Shown: positions 47,146-57,170, numbered from the stretch's first letter. The stretch is 64,000 nucleotides of DNA from Microglena sp. YARC (GCA_022414725.1 CM039467.1:12716948-12780947), one strand, 5' to 3'. Made by a program: numbers and translations. The notes: generated by a model not told the origin, from the letters alone.

Positions 47146-47677
47146 ACTTCTCCAGGAGGTCCGATACGTCGTTCATGTCCACCGCACTACAAGCCTTTTT
47201 GAAGAATCTCTTGAACAGCATCCAGCGCTCCTGCGCACTCGCACGACGCGAGTGCTTGGCAATCTCCTCCACCAACTCCAACACGCCTCTGAAAAAGTTG
47301 TCGAATGTGGGAAACACAACCATGTCCTCAGCGGGAAAGTACGCGCCCCCACTATTCTCCAGGCAATGCGACAAGATGGCCTTCATGTCGAAGGTATCCT
47401 CCTCTTCGATCAAGGAGGACATGGACAGGCCGTATCGCGCATGCGGATATGTGTTGTACACAGACGAAACGTAATTGAACACCTGTGTCCGGCATATGTT
47501 GTCGTACGTCTGAAGCTTGCACACGTCGTCAACCAAATCCCACAGGATGTCGCCAAACTGAACAACGACATCGGAACCACCACCATCCGAGGTATGAGGG
47601 GAGGTCCATATAGTATACGATAATGAGGAGTGATGATCATCAGTAAAGGTAACCCGGGAGGGAAAAGTGCTCATCAT
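47117..47677 (-). CDS. Hypothetical protein
   Basis: 186 residues, intact, mostly helical: VVQFGDILWDLVDDVCKLQT, FNYVSSVYNTYPHARYGL and FFRGVLELVEEIAKHSRR. Ends at TAG 47117 (CTA on the plus strand). No motif recognised. Confidence 0.55.
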   Translation of the reverse strand: MMSTFPSRVTFTDDHHSSLSYTIWTSPHTSDGGGSDVVVQFGDILWDLVDDVCKLQTYDNICRTQVFNYVSSVYNTYPHARYGLSMSSLIEEEDTFDMKAILSHCLENSGGAYFPAEDMVVFPTFDNFFRGVLELVEEIAKHSRRASAQERWMLFKRFFKKACSAVDMNDVSDLLEKFSIGCTRDC

Positions 47678-47717
47678 GGAATATGAATAATAAATAACAA
47701 GTCCGCTTTACACTCTA

Positions 47718-48006
47718 CAGTCGACGGAACAGTAAAATGAAACATAACAATAGTTGGAATGAAATGTACGACATCGCCGTTAGAAAATTGGCATTAAGAA
47801 TGGTCGCCGACATTGGTGTTTTTAAAACTTCAGTATTTACGAACATCAGTCGCTCTACTCTCTGGAGGTGGAAACGCTTTGGTGTGAATCGCAAACGACG
47901 TGAATTTGTAAGCAAACTTTTTGAGGCGAACAAGGATTTGTTGAAATTATTTTTAGAATGTAAAAACATTGATTTAGTTTTGCTAACAATGAAAGTTCAA
48001 CAATAA
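47718..48006 (+). mobile_element. Family 3 terminal repeat with transposase N-terminal remnant
   Basis: A TA followed by CAGTCGACGGAACAGTAAAA begins the block; related ends are at 45010, 58880 and inverted at 41227. The frame 47737-48006 (89 residues) encodes FTNISRSTLWRWKRFGVNRK, a helix-turn-helix like the DNA-binding start of IS630/Tc1-type transposases. It stops before any catalytic domain. The histone H3 gene starts two bases after its stop. Confidence 0.55.
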
Positions 48007-48008
48007 TA

Positions 48009-48428
48009 ATGGTCCGCACAAAGCAAACCCCCCGTAAGTTGTCCTACACTGGCGGCAAGGCTCCTCCTCGCAAGGAGCTACTGGCCGACAAGCGTGCCAT
48101 GCCCGCCACTGATAACCCAAAGAAGCCCCACAGGTACAGGCCCGGAACCGTGGCACTGCGCAAAATCCGCAAGTACCCAAAACCCAACAAAGACCTGCTC
48201 ATCCGCAAGCTACCATTTCAGAGGCTGGTTCGTGAGATCGCTCAAGAAATAAGAGCCGACATACGATTCGAATCCTCCGCCATGCTGGCCCTTCAGGAGA
48301 TTACTGAGGCCTACCTTGTTGACTTGTTCGAGGATGCTAACCTGGCTGCCATGCACGCCAAGTGCTTCACCGTCATGCCAAGGGACATCCGCTTGGCTCG
48401 CCGCATCCGTGGCGAGAGAGGAGGGTAA
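48009..48428 (+). CDS. Histone H3-like protein
   Basis: 139 residues, intact. The core is clearly H3: [58 protein letters not shown] and [17 protein letters not shown]. The N-tail keeps [10 protein letters not shown] and GGKAPPRK but has inserted residues around the position of Ser10 (RKLSYTGGK) and changed lysines further on. No other core histone is visible. The gene lacks introns and sits between element remnants, suggesting capture from a eukaryote or retention as a viral histone for packaging or mimicry. Confidence 0.9.
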   Translation: MVRTKQTPRKLSYTGGKAPPRKELLADKRAMPATDNPKKPHRYRPGTVALRKIRKYPKPNKDLLIRKLPFQRLVREIAQEIRADIRFESSAMLALQEITEAYLVDLFEDANLAAMHAKCFTVMPRDIRLARRIRGERGG

Positions 48429-48489
48429 ACTTCAGGACATTCAGTGTCTCAGTGAGACCAAGTTTTTTTTTTTTTTAACTAATTTGTCA

Positions 48490-49179
48490 CCGCCCAGTGG
48501 TCGCGACATCGTGGGAGATGGTCGTGCGGGACAACCCGGACAAGCCGTGGAACTGGAGTGCCTTGAGAGGGAACCCCGGCGTGGCGGCATCGTGGGAGAT
48601 CTTGCGGGACAACCTAGATAAGCCGTGGAACTGGGTTGGTTTGAGCATGAACCCCATGGTGGCGACATCGTTGGAAATGGTGTGGGGCAACCCCGACGTG
48701 CCGTGGGAATGGGTGGGGTTGAGTAGTAACCCCAGCGTGGTGTCATCATGGGATATCGTGCGGGACAACCCAGACATGCCGTGGGACTGGCACTGGTTGA
48801 GCAGTAACCCCAGCGTGGTGTCATCATGGGATATCGTGCGGGACGATCCAGACATGCCGTGGGACTGGCACTGGTTGAGCAGTAACCCCAGCGTGGTGAC
48901 ATCGTGGTCCGGGACAATCCCGACAAGCCATGGGACTGGTATGTTTTGAGCAAACAGCCTGCCATGCTCTTGTCAGACGCCGAAATGGAAAGTGCCATTC
49001 GTGAGCACCTGGCGATCGAGAGGATTCAGAGGGCGTGGCAAAAAGCTTCTCTGGACCCCCAGTATGAGGCGTGCAAGAACAGGTTGAAGCGCGAATTCAC
49101 TTCATTGCTGATGGAGGAAGACACAAGCTCGCGCTCCCTCCTCATGAGGGATACGGAACATACAGCTAGGGACATTTGA
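48490..49179 (+). pseudogene. WDW-repeat gene fragment with frameshift
   Basis: Five to six repeats of about 33 residues (VRDNPDMPWDWHWLSSNPSV type) are followed, after a ~10-base deletion near 48900 that shifts the frame, by VRDNPDKPWDWYVLSKQPAM and the C-terminal segment LLSDAEMESAIREHL, IQRAWQKASLDPQYEACKNR. There is no proper start: the 5' end is the CCGCCCAGTGGTCGCGAC repeat block. The last codons run into element B. Confidence 0.65.
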
Positions 49180-49584
49180 TAGTGGGACACCTTGTATTTT
49201 GGGGATTTGACCAATTCAAGTTTTGTAACCGATCTTGTCAATACAGATACTGTCTTCAGGAGATTACCGAAGATATCAAGGTTGCTATAAAAAAACTGAT
49301 CGACTCCAATCCCTTCTTGACAATGTCTCAGCTTGCAGAGGGTGTGACGTCTCTGTCCTCTGTCAAGATGTCTCCAAAAACGTTTGGACGCTACACACGC
49401 AGACTTGGCTACACCCGCAAGCGCGCATACAAAACAGTTCGACACAAGAATGACCACAAATCTTCCGCCAGCTTAACTGCTGAAATACGGGATGAAGAGC
49501 ACAAAATGAAATCGCCTTTAGCTGACCTACCCATTGGGTTCAAGGGTCACCGGTAAGGTGTCCCACAATTTGTGTCTCCGACTG
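49163..49584 (+). mobile_element. Tc1/mariner-like element B with TA on both sides
   Basis: 422 bp between TA (49161-49162) and TA (49585-49586), starting CAGCTAGGGAC and ending TCTCCGACTG, with the internal TGGGACACCTT/AAGGTGTCCCA inverted block. Arms match element A. It holds only a transposase N-terminal remnant. Confidence 0.78.
49260..49556 (+). pseudogene. Transposase N-terminal (HTH) fragment
   Basis: The frame reads EDIKVAIKKLIDSNPFLTMS, QLAEGVTSLSSVKMSPKTFG and RYTRRLGYTRKRAYK, the helix-turn-helix DNA-binding layout of Tc1/mariner transposases. It passes into the shared right arm of the element and ends there; no catalytic domain remains. Confidence 0.65.
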
Positions 49585-49686
49585 TAAAACAAGTGTAAAG
49601 GATTATCGATTACTGTGAGTACGACCTACATTCCAAACATAATCGAGTAGTACTATATTTATAAAAATACTCGTTACGTGATAAGG

Positions 49687-49881
49687 ATGATTGTCCCCGT
49701 CCGCTGCTTCACATGTGGCAATGTTGTGGCAGACAAGTGGCGAGCTTATAAGCGTATGGTCGACGAGGACAAGACCTTGACGGACGAGGAGCGCGGAAAA
49801 ATTCTTGATACTCTGGGTATCAAGCGCATATGTTGCCGGACTATCATGCTAACAACTGTGGACATGATGTTTGTTTTGTGA
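49687..49881 (+). CDS. rpb10: RNA polymerase subunit RPB10
   Basis: 64 residues from ATG 49687 (MIVPVRCFTCGNVVADKW). The CFTCG zinc motif, the GKILDTLGIKRICCR helix with the CC pair and TTVDMM near the end match RPB10/subunit N of RNA polymerases, with four zinc cysteines in place. Length fits the family. It supports a viral multisubunit RNA polymerase together with the RPB2 fragment. A 66-bp piece of this gene is copied at 27376. Confidence 0.88.
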   Translation: MIVPVRCFTCGNVVADKWRAYKRMVDEDKTLTDEERGKILDTLGIKRICCRTIMLTTVDMMFVL

Positions 49882-50062
49882 GAAAAAACTGCTGCGGTAT
49901 GCGGCAACACAACACAACGCATACAATCAAAAGGGGTGTACATGAGAGTTTGTGTACTCTCATGTTGTGCGACAAAGACAAGTGCGTTTTTTCACAAATC
50001 CATTTTATTTTAGAGGGTGTAAATATCTTCCGACGCCATCTTTCCGTCTCCCACCCCCCCCC

Positions 50063-50887
50063 ATGATGATTTGCGATTCGATAAGGGATGCCGATGCCGA
50101 TGTTGTTGCTTCTTACGAAACTTGTTGTATTCGCATCTTCTCATCCCATATGGACCGTGCCAAAGATAATGCTGCGCGGTATGCTGATGAGTGGCATGTT
50201 CTTGTTTTTTTCCAAAAAAATATAGCGTACACTGTCCAGTCCTGTTTCGATCAGGCGCTGTTGTGCAATGACGACACTGTTTTGTCAAGCGACGCCGACA
50301 TCGATCACGATGTGCTGGTGGATGTATGCAATCACGTCGCGAGAATCGTGTACATACGACCACATCTCCTTTACAACGGTGTCGGGGTGAGTCCGGTCGA
50401 GGTGGCAGAGAATCGGAAGATCATAAGCCAGGAAAAAATGAGATGTCTTCAGAAACATGATCATATGTCTATGATATCCGAAGCATCAGATGATAATGAT
50501 GAAGATGTCGAAATGGTGGATGATGATGATGATGCCGACGACGTGGATCCTTGTGTTTCATCATATGGTGGTGGTAATGATTCCGATGATAATGATGAAT
50601 CACGTGTGAATCGTCCACCACCATGTTGGCGGATGTCTGATTCCGATGATGACGAGGAGGAGGATGATGGTTGCAATCATTATGTTGTTGACGCAATGTC
50701 CGTGTCTCCTCCTGCTCCTCCTCCTTCTCCTTCGCGTGACGACGAAGACGATGCTATCGAGGAAGTTGGTGATGATGAGTTGTTACGTATTGATGACGAT
50801 CACACACATCGCATGCGTGCTAGGGTGGAGCGTCAGTGCTTGGACGAGATCCTGGGGGGGGGGGGGGGGGGGGGCAGACCACAATAA
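50063..50887 (+). CDS. Acidic hypothetical protein
   Basis: 274 residues from ATG 50063. The first ~130 residues look folded (DVVASYETCCIRIFSSHMDR, HVARIVYIRPHLLYNGVGVS); the remainder is Asp/Glu-rich with GATGAT runs. A run of 21 G at 50854-50874 encodes a Gly tail just before the stop. No motif recognised. Confidence 0.5.
   Translation: MMICDSIRDADADVVASYETCCIRIFSSHMDRAKDNAARYADEWHVLVFFQKNIAYTVQSCFDQALLCNDDTVLSSDADIDHDVLVDVCNHVARIVYIRPHLLYNGVGVSPVEVAENRKIISQEKMRCLQKHDHMSMISEASDDNDEDVEMVDDDDDADDVDPCVSSYGGGNDSDDNDESRVNRPPPCWRMSDSDDDEEEDDGCNHYVVDAMSVSPPAPPPSPSRDDEDDAIEEVGDDELLRIDDDHTHRMRARVERQCLDEILGGGGGGGRPQ
50854..50874. repeat. Poly-G run of 21
   Basis: Twenty-one G close to the 3' end of the acidic protein gene; length changes would alter only the last residues. 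Confidence 0.9.
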
Positions 50888-50942
50888 ATACGGATACAAT
50901 AGGGTTTAGGTGAAATTCACTTCATTGCTTGCGACTTGGAAG

Positions 50943-50993
50943 GCTTGGCTTGGCTTGGCTTGGCTTGGCTGTCCCAATTTGTGTCTCTGACTG
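50943..50993. repeat. TTGGC repeats followed by a solo family 2 terminal repeat
   Basis: Five TTGGC units run into TGTCCCAATTTGTGTCTCTG then ACTG and TA, nearly the same as the right end of elements A and B. It stands about 18 bases before the ATG of the gene at 51012, another case of an element end abutting a gene start. Confidence 0.6.
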
Positions 50994-51011
50994 TATACAT
51001 TATTATTGGAC

Positions 51012-52241
51012 ATGACAACAACAACAACAACAACAACAATGTCGTCTGCAGTTGCAGTGCCTGTATCCATTTTGATATTGATTTGTTTGGTGGCAGCCGT
51101 ACTTCCTTCCGCTGTTGATGTTGTTGGAGGAAAACGTGCTGTCGAGGAGACGTACCTTAGCGACGACGTGATGTCCAGACTCAAGGGCGATAAGAGCCAT
51201 GCGTATAACGAGGCCGGGCTTCGTTTTTTCTACTCGGACGGGAGCTCTTTCCCTAAGAACTCGGTGTACTTCCGTCCATCGGATGGGGACATTGTATGCA
51301 AGTTTTCTCGCGATTCCGTTAAGACGGCTGCTAACTGCCCTTCCGAGTTCAAGTTGGAGGACGTTACAGTAATGGACATGCGGACGCAGTTCACAGATCC
51401 TCGATACGAGTGTTCTTCAATGATGGCTCCCAACGTGAGCCGCGACCTTCGCAACAACATGGACGCGCGCGTGCTCGTGCTTCTCGGCGAGTATGAGTTT
51501 TCAAAGACGTGCTTGACGTTGGATACTCTTGTTGTGGACGCCTCAGTTCCTCGGTACACTGTGCTCTTAGACCGCCGCGCCTTTACCACAAAGTTGTTTT
51601 TTCTCTTGCGCCCCGTCTTCGTCCGGGGACCGGGGTGCGCTCCCATGCGCATTCGCACGATCAGCATGTACGATTCGCATGATCAGAACTTGGTTTCCCA
51701 AAACAACATCCCTATAGTGTTCGAGCCACTATCCGACACCGGCATCGTTGGTGGCAAACCCGGGGATTTCGTGGACATTGACGCTGTCGTGAAGAATATG
51801 CGAACGACGGCTGTCAAGTACCGCTCAAAACGTGTGAAAATTCCCATGGTCATGTATTACCTAAACTTTGTGCAGGACGTCCCCATCGAGTCTCTGAAAT
51901 ACACGAACGTGGTTACAGCCTTCATCACTCGCGCTACCGGGAACGCGCAAGTGCGCGTGACCGACAGCGTCGTCATGACGGTCAACGACGGTTCCGTGAT
52001 AGTCAACGTTGCTAATTCCAGCCGTCCGTTCGAGGTTGTGCGAGTGCGCGCCAGCACACTGGTCGTTGTGACCTTCGCGACATCTCTTATCATTATGGCG
52101 TCCATGGACGCCGCGTCGGGGGGGCGAGTGCAGGTACTGCAGATCGGCGGCATGCCCGTGATGCGCATGTCAAACGGTACTCTGGCCAGGGTGGAGCGGT
52201 TGTTCCCAGCTACGAACAGCATGTACCCCTACACGAACTAG
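51012..52241 (+). CDS. Signal-anchored hypothetical virion-type protein
   Basis: 409 residues, intact. A Thr run is followed by a hydrophobic segment (AVAVPVSILILICLVAAVLP), then a long beta-rich ectodomain with a few Cys (IVCKFSRDSVKTAANCPSEF, YECSSMMAPN, SKTCLTLDT, GPGCAPMRI). The C-terminal part has VVTFATSLIIMASM. A later ATG at 51039 is possible. No family recognised. Likely membrane-anchored surface or virion protein. Confidence 0.6.
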   Translation: MTTTTTTTTMSSAVAVPVSILILICLVAAVLPSAVDVVGGKRAVEETYLSDDVMSRLKGDKSHAYNEAGLRFFYSDGSSFPKNSVYFRPSDGDIVCKFSRDSVKTAANCPSEFKLEDVTVMDMRTQFTDPRYECSSMMAPNVSRDLRNNMDARVLVLLGEYEFSKTCLTLDTLVVDASVPRYTVLLDRRAFTTKLFFLLRPVFVRGPGCAPMRIRTISMYDSHDQNLVSQNNIPIVFEPLSDTGIVGGKPGDFVDIDAVVKNMRTTAVKYRSKRVKIPMVMYYLNFVQDVPIESLKYTNVVTAFITRATGNAQVRVTDSVVMTVNDGSVIVNVANSSRPFEVVRVRASTLVVVTFATSLIIMASMDAASGGRVQVLQIGGMPVMRMSNGTLARVERLFPATNSMYPYTN

Positions 52242-52399
52242 AGCATCCCCAACCTAGCGGACTTGGCGCTGCAAATGCATGCAGTGACTCCTTGACCAAT
52301 CATCGACCTTGGCTGGCGCGCGGCATTCGCAAAAACAACTGCAAAAAAAAATACTGATCCTTTATACTGCTTTTCTTCTGAAAGGAGGAGAACGACGAC

Positions 52400-53539
52400 A
52401 TGTCTGGTTATCAAGCGTCATCATTCGGCTCTGATTGGGAACGTTTCTCCAACGTTGCTGCTAACCAGGTAGGCAGCGGCGACGGTGCCAACAACGACGG
52501 GAATGGTCGATGGAAGGTCTACGTGATTGTGTTTCTCGTCATGCTTGCCTTGTACGTGGCGTTGCTATTTTGGTGGCGCAAGCGAAAGACCAACAAGACC
52601 TGCGAGACGTTCAGTGAGGGGGGTGAGGAGAGCGGTTCGAAGGACGAATGTGTAGAAGGCGGCAAAGAAGAAGACTCCCCCAGCAGAGGAGACGATTGGG
52701 ATGATGATGATGATGGGGGGGGGGTGGAATGCAACAAAACAAATGAAAAAGATGCGGCGGAATCTGTATGTGGAAAACATGAGAAAAAGAAGCTTGATGA
52801 AGACGACAAGAAGAAAAACAAGTGGGAAGTGAATGATAAATGCGGTTCTAGTTCTAGTTCTAGCTTTAGCTTTAGCTCTAATTCAGATTCTGATTTTGAT
52901 TCTAGTTCTACTCATGATTTTGATTCTGATTCTGATTCTGGCACGGACGTTTATGCGAAGCGGATGTGCACAATGAACGCATTTTGGCGTGTGTTCAATC
53001 GTCGTGCGACGTCCGATGAGATTTCGAAATACTCCAAACTGGGTTGCGAGGAAGGCATTAACACGGCTGTTGAGAAAAGTTATAAGGGGGGTGGTCTGAA
53101 GAATGTTGTAGCCCTCCCCCTTGACATGTCTGAAACCCCACATACTGGCCTGCTGAAACAATCTGACCCGGACCCGGACTCGGACTCGCCAATCCAATCC
53201 GAAAGACAACGAAGAAAGAATAGTAGTTGTAGTGGTGGTGGTCGCCAACTTCGTCAGGAATCACCCACTACTATCATCAACCCCGATACGAAAAATAGAA
53301 TGCCTGGCAAAGGCAAAGAAAAAGCTTCATTAAGAAGAAAAGAATCGGTATGTTCTGCTAACCCCCCCCCCCCCCCCCGTACAACCATTGCCAATCCCGG
53401 CCGCCGTTCCCTGAGGGGACAACCCTCTTTGAACAATCTGATTGTTCCGAGGACGGGGCACTACCAGTCTTCTCATCCTCATCATCAAACTGCTCAAACA
53501 TCTCCTTGGACAACAAGGGTGACGCTTCTTCTGCATTGA
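52400..53539 (+). CDS. Single-pass membrane protein with long disordered tail
   Basis: 379 residues. A transmembrane segment is at about residues 36-55 (WKVYVIVFLVMLALYVALLF), preceded by a short Gly/Asn-rich part and followed by acidic, Ser- and Lys-rich low complexity. A short folded-looking segment, MNAFWRVFNRRATSDEISKY, lies near residue 195. A run of 17 C at 53362-53378 makes poly-Pro; the last ~50 residues after it are doubtful, because the opposite strand is more protein-like there. Confidence 0.5.
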   Translation: MSGYQASSFGSDWERFSNVAANQVGSGDGANNDGNGRWKVYVIVFLVMLALYVALLFWWRKRKTNKTCETFSEGGEESGSKDECVEGGKEEDSPSRGDDWDDDDDGGGVECNKTNEKDAAESVCGKHEKKKLDEDDKKKNKWEVNDKCGSSSSSSFSFSSNSDSDFDSSSTHDFDSDSDSGTDVYAKRMCTMNAFWRVFNRRATSDEISKYSKLGCEEGINTAVEKSYKGGGLKNVVALPLDMSETPHTGLLKQSDPDPDSDSPIQSERQRRKNSSCSGGGRQLRQESPTTIINPDTKNRMPGKGKEKASLRRKESVCSANPPPPPRTTIANPGRRSLRGQPSLNNLIVPRTGHYQSSHPHHQTAQTSPWTTRVTLLLH

Positions 53540-53684
53540 TTGTGGATGCGAAGGACACCGATTTAGGATGGCCTTTCTTTTTCCGGCGCGGCCGACTACT
53601 ACTTGTAGTAGGAGGACTACTTCTCAATGATGTGACGGCGGGTTGGGATGGGGAGGAGACGTCGGTCAGGCCAGCCATCATCAT
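53358..53684 (-). CDS. Possible small basic protein on the opposite strand
   Basis: The frame reads RPRRKKKGHPKSVSFASTIN then EEASPLLSKEMFEQFDDEDE before the poly-G run. The KSVSFA patch resembles a phosphatase-1 docking motif. It overlaps the tail of the plus-strand membrane gene; only the part from about 53400 to 53684 looks convincing. Both cannot easily be correct as drawn. Confidence 0.3.
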   Translation of the reverse strand: MMMAGLTDVSSPSQPAVTSLRSSPPTTSSSRPRRKKKGHPKSVSFASTINAEEASPLLSKEMFEQFDDEDEKTGSAPSSEQSDCSKRVVPSGNGGRDWQWLYGGGGGG

Positions 53685-53785
53685 CTCGTTCGTGCGTGAA
53701 TCAATCTTTCTAAGAGTCTCATATTTTTTTGTTTAGGGGAACACACGCGCACGATTGAAAAAAATGTTCCGTTTCAACATGTGAA

Positions 53786-55341
53786 ATGGCATGCAACTGT
53801 GATCGGAGTAGTAGAATCAGTAGCGGCTTCTTATTGTATTGTTTTCTACTCTGCATTGTCATCGTGTTCGCTGTAGCGCTCTACCTCTGCTCAGGTGTGT
53901 GGGGGGGGGGGGCGCAGCAGCCGAGCATTTTGTTGACCAGAGATTTCAACGTCGACAAGAGACGACGCCCGCCGTGTCCAAGGTGATGACGAATCTCGGA
54001 AGAATTCAGGCATGCGGTTCAGCTCGCCAGCTATGCGGCGCAAGCAATGGCTACTATGAAGGCGACCTCCTAGTGGGGAAGAACACAGGTGTCGGAGGGA
54101 GCCTGACAATACTTGGGAGTATCAAGGACGTTACGGACATCTCGGTGCTGCGCACGCTGTCTGTTAACGGGATGGCAACGTTCAACAACAACGCATCGGT
54201 GTCCTCAAACCTCTCTGCAAAAGACAGCAGCGCGATGTTCGGGAGGATGGTCTCGAATGACAACGTGCATGTGCGAGGAAATCTTACAACGACAGGAGGA
54301 GGAGGACCCACCACCACCAGCACCAGATTCGCGTCCGACGCGGTGGTGCGCGGCAATCTTACCAACAAGGGTTTAACGAATATCGACGGGGATCTCCGAA
54401 TAGGGCATGGACTGGACATGGACACCACCACCGCCTTTGCCCAGGTCAACGCGTTGCCGCCTGTCATCGCATTTAGAGGGGACGTTTTTACAAAGAAGGA
54501 TCAGTTGGTTGGAGGCGATGCTGGTGTATGGGGTGACGCTGGTATCGTCGGGGGACGCACGATTGTTGTGAAGGACAACGTCACAGGGCGCGATCAGCTA
54601 GTGTTGTGAGATCATGCCATAGCGGGGAACGCGAACGTGGGAAAGAGCGTTCGAATTTGCAAGAACGCGGGTGTCGGTGGAAATGTGTCTGTGTCAAAGA
54701 ACGTCGTGGTCGGGGGCGAAGCCGTGGTGGTGGACGGAGGAGGTTTGAATATTCCTGACGGTTCCCTCGTCATCACCGAACCCGGAGGAGTGGCGGAATC
54801 CCTCGTGAGCAGCAAGGGTTCGCAGATGCGTGTGAAACGGAACAACGGATGGTACACGGTATTCGGAAACAACGGTGCAAACACCATCGCGGGTTCTGTC
54901 GTTATGAACGGCACCCTTTGCACAGGCTCCGCTTGTCTTGACGTGAACAATGTATCTGGGTTGTTGAGGATGGAGAATGTTCTCAACGACCAGTATGACG
55001 GGCTTGCTCGTAGAAGCGCTTCCGAGTTGGGTAGTTTGTCAAACCAAACCGCCAATAAGGTAGGTTTTCTGGAGAAGAGGTTAGTGAACCACACTGCGAC
55101 TAAGACGTCAACCTTCAGTGGATTAGATAAAGTTGATGCCGCCGCGAACCTCCGCATACGTAAACTTAACGCGCTCTATGACTCGGATACCGCTCAACTC
55201 GATGCGGTCCATCAGGAAGACAAGATGCAGGATGTTCGTCTGGAGCGCCTTGAGGCCGCGTTCAATGTATTGGATGCCAAGACACTAACTGCGATGGAGA
55301 CTGCAGTGACCATGTCATGTTGTCCTGCTCCTAAACGGTAA
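53786..55341 (+). CDS. Anchored beta-helix fibre protein 1, frameshift plus in-frame TGA
   Basis: Starts with a cytoplasmic Arg/Ser stretch and a membrane anchor (GFLLYCFLLCIVIVFAVALY), then a run of 12 G at 53901-53912 where the frame changes. The body has QACGSARQLCGASNGYYEGD followed by short beta-helix repeats (LLVGKNTGVGGSLTILGSIK, VLRTLSVNGMATF). A TGA at 54607-54609 interrupts VTGRDQLVL and DHAIAGNANVGKS in the same register. The C-terminus is coiled-coil-like (LEKRLVNHTATKTSTFSGLD) and ends SCCPAPKR. A paralogue follows. Probably a virion or surface fibre. Confidence 0.6.
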
Positions 55342-55364
55342 AACCTAAACCCTTCATTTTAATA

Positions 55365-56981
55365 ATGTACATAAATTCAAAAACGTTGATGGCTTTCTAC
55401 GTCGGTGGCTTGTTATTTTGTCTGCTGCTTATTGTTGTTTTGTTGATTTTTGTAGTAGCGTTGTGCGCAATTCGAAAGAGTAGTATTGATAGTAATAGTA
55501 CCAGAATTCCATCTACCACTACCACTAGTAGTAGTAGTAGTGAGGAACGCTTTGACGCCGGCAATCCATCGATGGGGGGTGGGGGGGTGGGGGGGGTCTC
55601 CTCCTCTCCCTGCGCCCAACAAAAAGGTCGATACCCCGTTCGGTTCGGTGAGCGTATGCGGCCCCAACCAGTTGATGTGCGCGTTGCTGGACGGGTACTA
55701 CGTGGGTACGCTGGTCGTCGGCGAGAACGCCACCATCACGGGGGACGTGCGCATCCGTGGAAACATCCGCGAGGTCGCCAACGCGTCCGTCCTGCGCGCG
55801 CTGAACGTTAACGGTATGGCGAACTTGCGGGGCGGGGCGACGAGAGTGGGCGGTTCCTTGGAGGTCAGAGTACGAATATCGGGCGTCTGGATGTTGCGAG
55901 CGGTGCCCGAGTGGCTGGCGAGCTCTCGGTGGACGGACGGTCGGTTATGAATGGTAACGTCGTCGTTGGGGGGCATGTGCGTGCTATGCAGGCGTTAGAC
56001 GCGAGGGGGGTATGCGTGTGGGTCGTGGTCTGTCAGTGGAGGGGGGAGGCGCTGTTCTTGGGGGTGTTGTCGCCACCACTGTCGGGGGCTCGTGGACCCA
56101 AGGAGACTGGAGTGTCATGGGGGATGCAGTTTTGCGCGGGAATCTGATCACCGCCACGGACCATGTCGTTGCGGGAGGAAGTCGCGTTGGTAGAGATCAG
56201 ATTCTTGCGAAGCGGATGGACGTAGGGAGTAACCTGATCGTGCAGGGTCCGGATATGAATATAGATGGTACCTTGAGTGGCAAGAAGGATCTCACCGTGC
56301 ATGGGGTGGGTGGGCTCACCGTGCACGGGGTGGGCGGGCTCACCGTGCGCAGCGGTGGCAAAGGTGTTGGTGCCGGCGGATCGGTTGTTGTGGGCGGGTG
56401 GGGGGGTAGCCAAGGCAAGAAGGGGGGGGGGGGGTGTCCACGTGATGCGCGATGATGGTAAAATGACCTCGTTTTGGGTGAGTGGAACCAATGTCATAGG
56501 CGGTCGGACGAACGTGTACGGAGACGTTTGTTGGAACACAGACAAGACTAAGTTTTGCATGGACGAGCCTGCTGTCGGTGGTCTCCTTCGCTTGGAGAAG
56601 ACGATGGGTAGCAGGATCGCAGGTATTCTGAAGGATAAGACCAAATTGTTGACGGACTTTGCTAGCGCCACGAATAAGTTGTACGCTCAGATGATGCAAC
56701 GTATGAACCGGCACAATGCGCAGTACAATGGGAAGGTGAGACAACTTCAGAGTACGGATAACAGTATTGCGTCCGGTATACACACCATTCAGAACATGCG
56801 GACCCTGCGACAGAAAGACTATATACGGAGTGTTGAGAACCACAACCAAACCCAAGATGATCGTCTGAAGCGTCTGGAGGATATGATCAGCAGGTTGGAG
56901 GGATCGATGTACGATACATTGAACCGGTCATCCAAACCTGTTTGTGAGACTAAAGCTTCAAGTGTCATCACTACCACATGA
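55365..56981 (+). CDS. Anchored beta-helix fibre protein 2, multiple frameshifts
   Basis: Paralogue of the preceding gene, 23 bases downstream. It has a membrane anchor (FYVGGLLFCLLLIVVLLIFV), SVCGPNQLMCALLDGYYVGT, beta-helix repeats (LVVGENATITGDVRIRGNIR, VLRALNVNGMANL) and a coiled-coil end with VENHNQTQDDRLKRLEDMIS. The coding register changes at least four times: near the G runs at 55575-55597, about 55870, about 56008 and at the 13-G run 56422-56434. Between the changes each segment reads well. As sequenced no full protein can be made. Confidence 0.55.
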
Positions 56982-57081
56982 ATGATGACAGACTACACTC
57001 GGTAAAGTCCAATAATGTTCTTCCTGGCATAAAGCTTAGCCATGATTGAGATGAATGAGATCGTCCATGAACGAAGAGAGG

Positions 57082-57170
57082 CCACGAAGTCGGAAAGTTG
57101 GTTAAAGTTGGCCGCGAAGTCGGAAAGTTGGTTAAAGTTGGCCGCGAAGTCGAAAAGTTGGTTGAATGAA
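57082..57170. repeat. 30-bp repeat before the RING gene, then CCTTT microsatellite
   Basis: Three copies of a GCGAAGTCGGAAAGTTGGTT unit are followed at 57205-57257 by TTCCATTCC/TTTCC microsatellite up to the ATG at 57259. The CT-rich block is directly 5' of the start codon. Confidence 0.75.
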
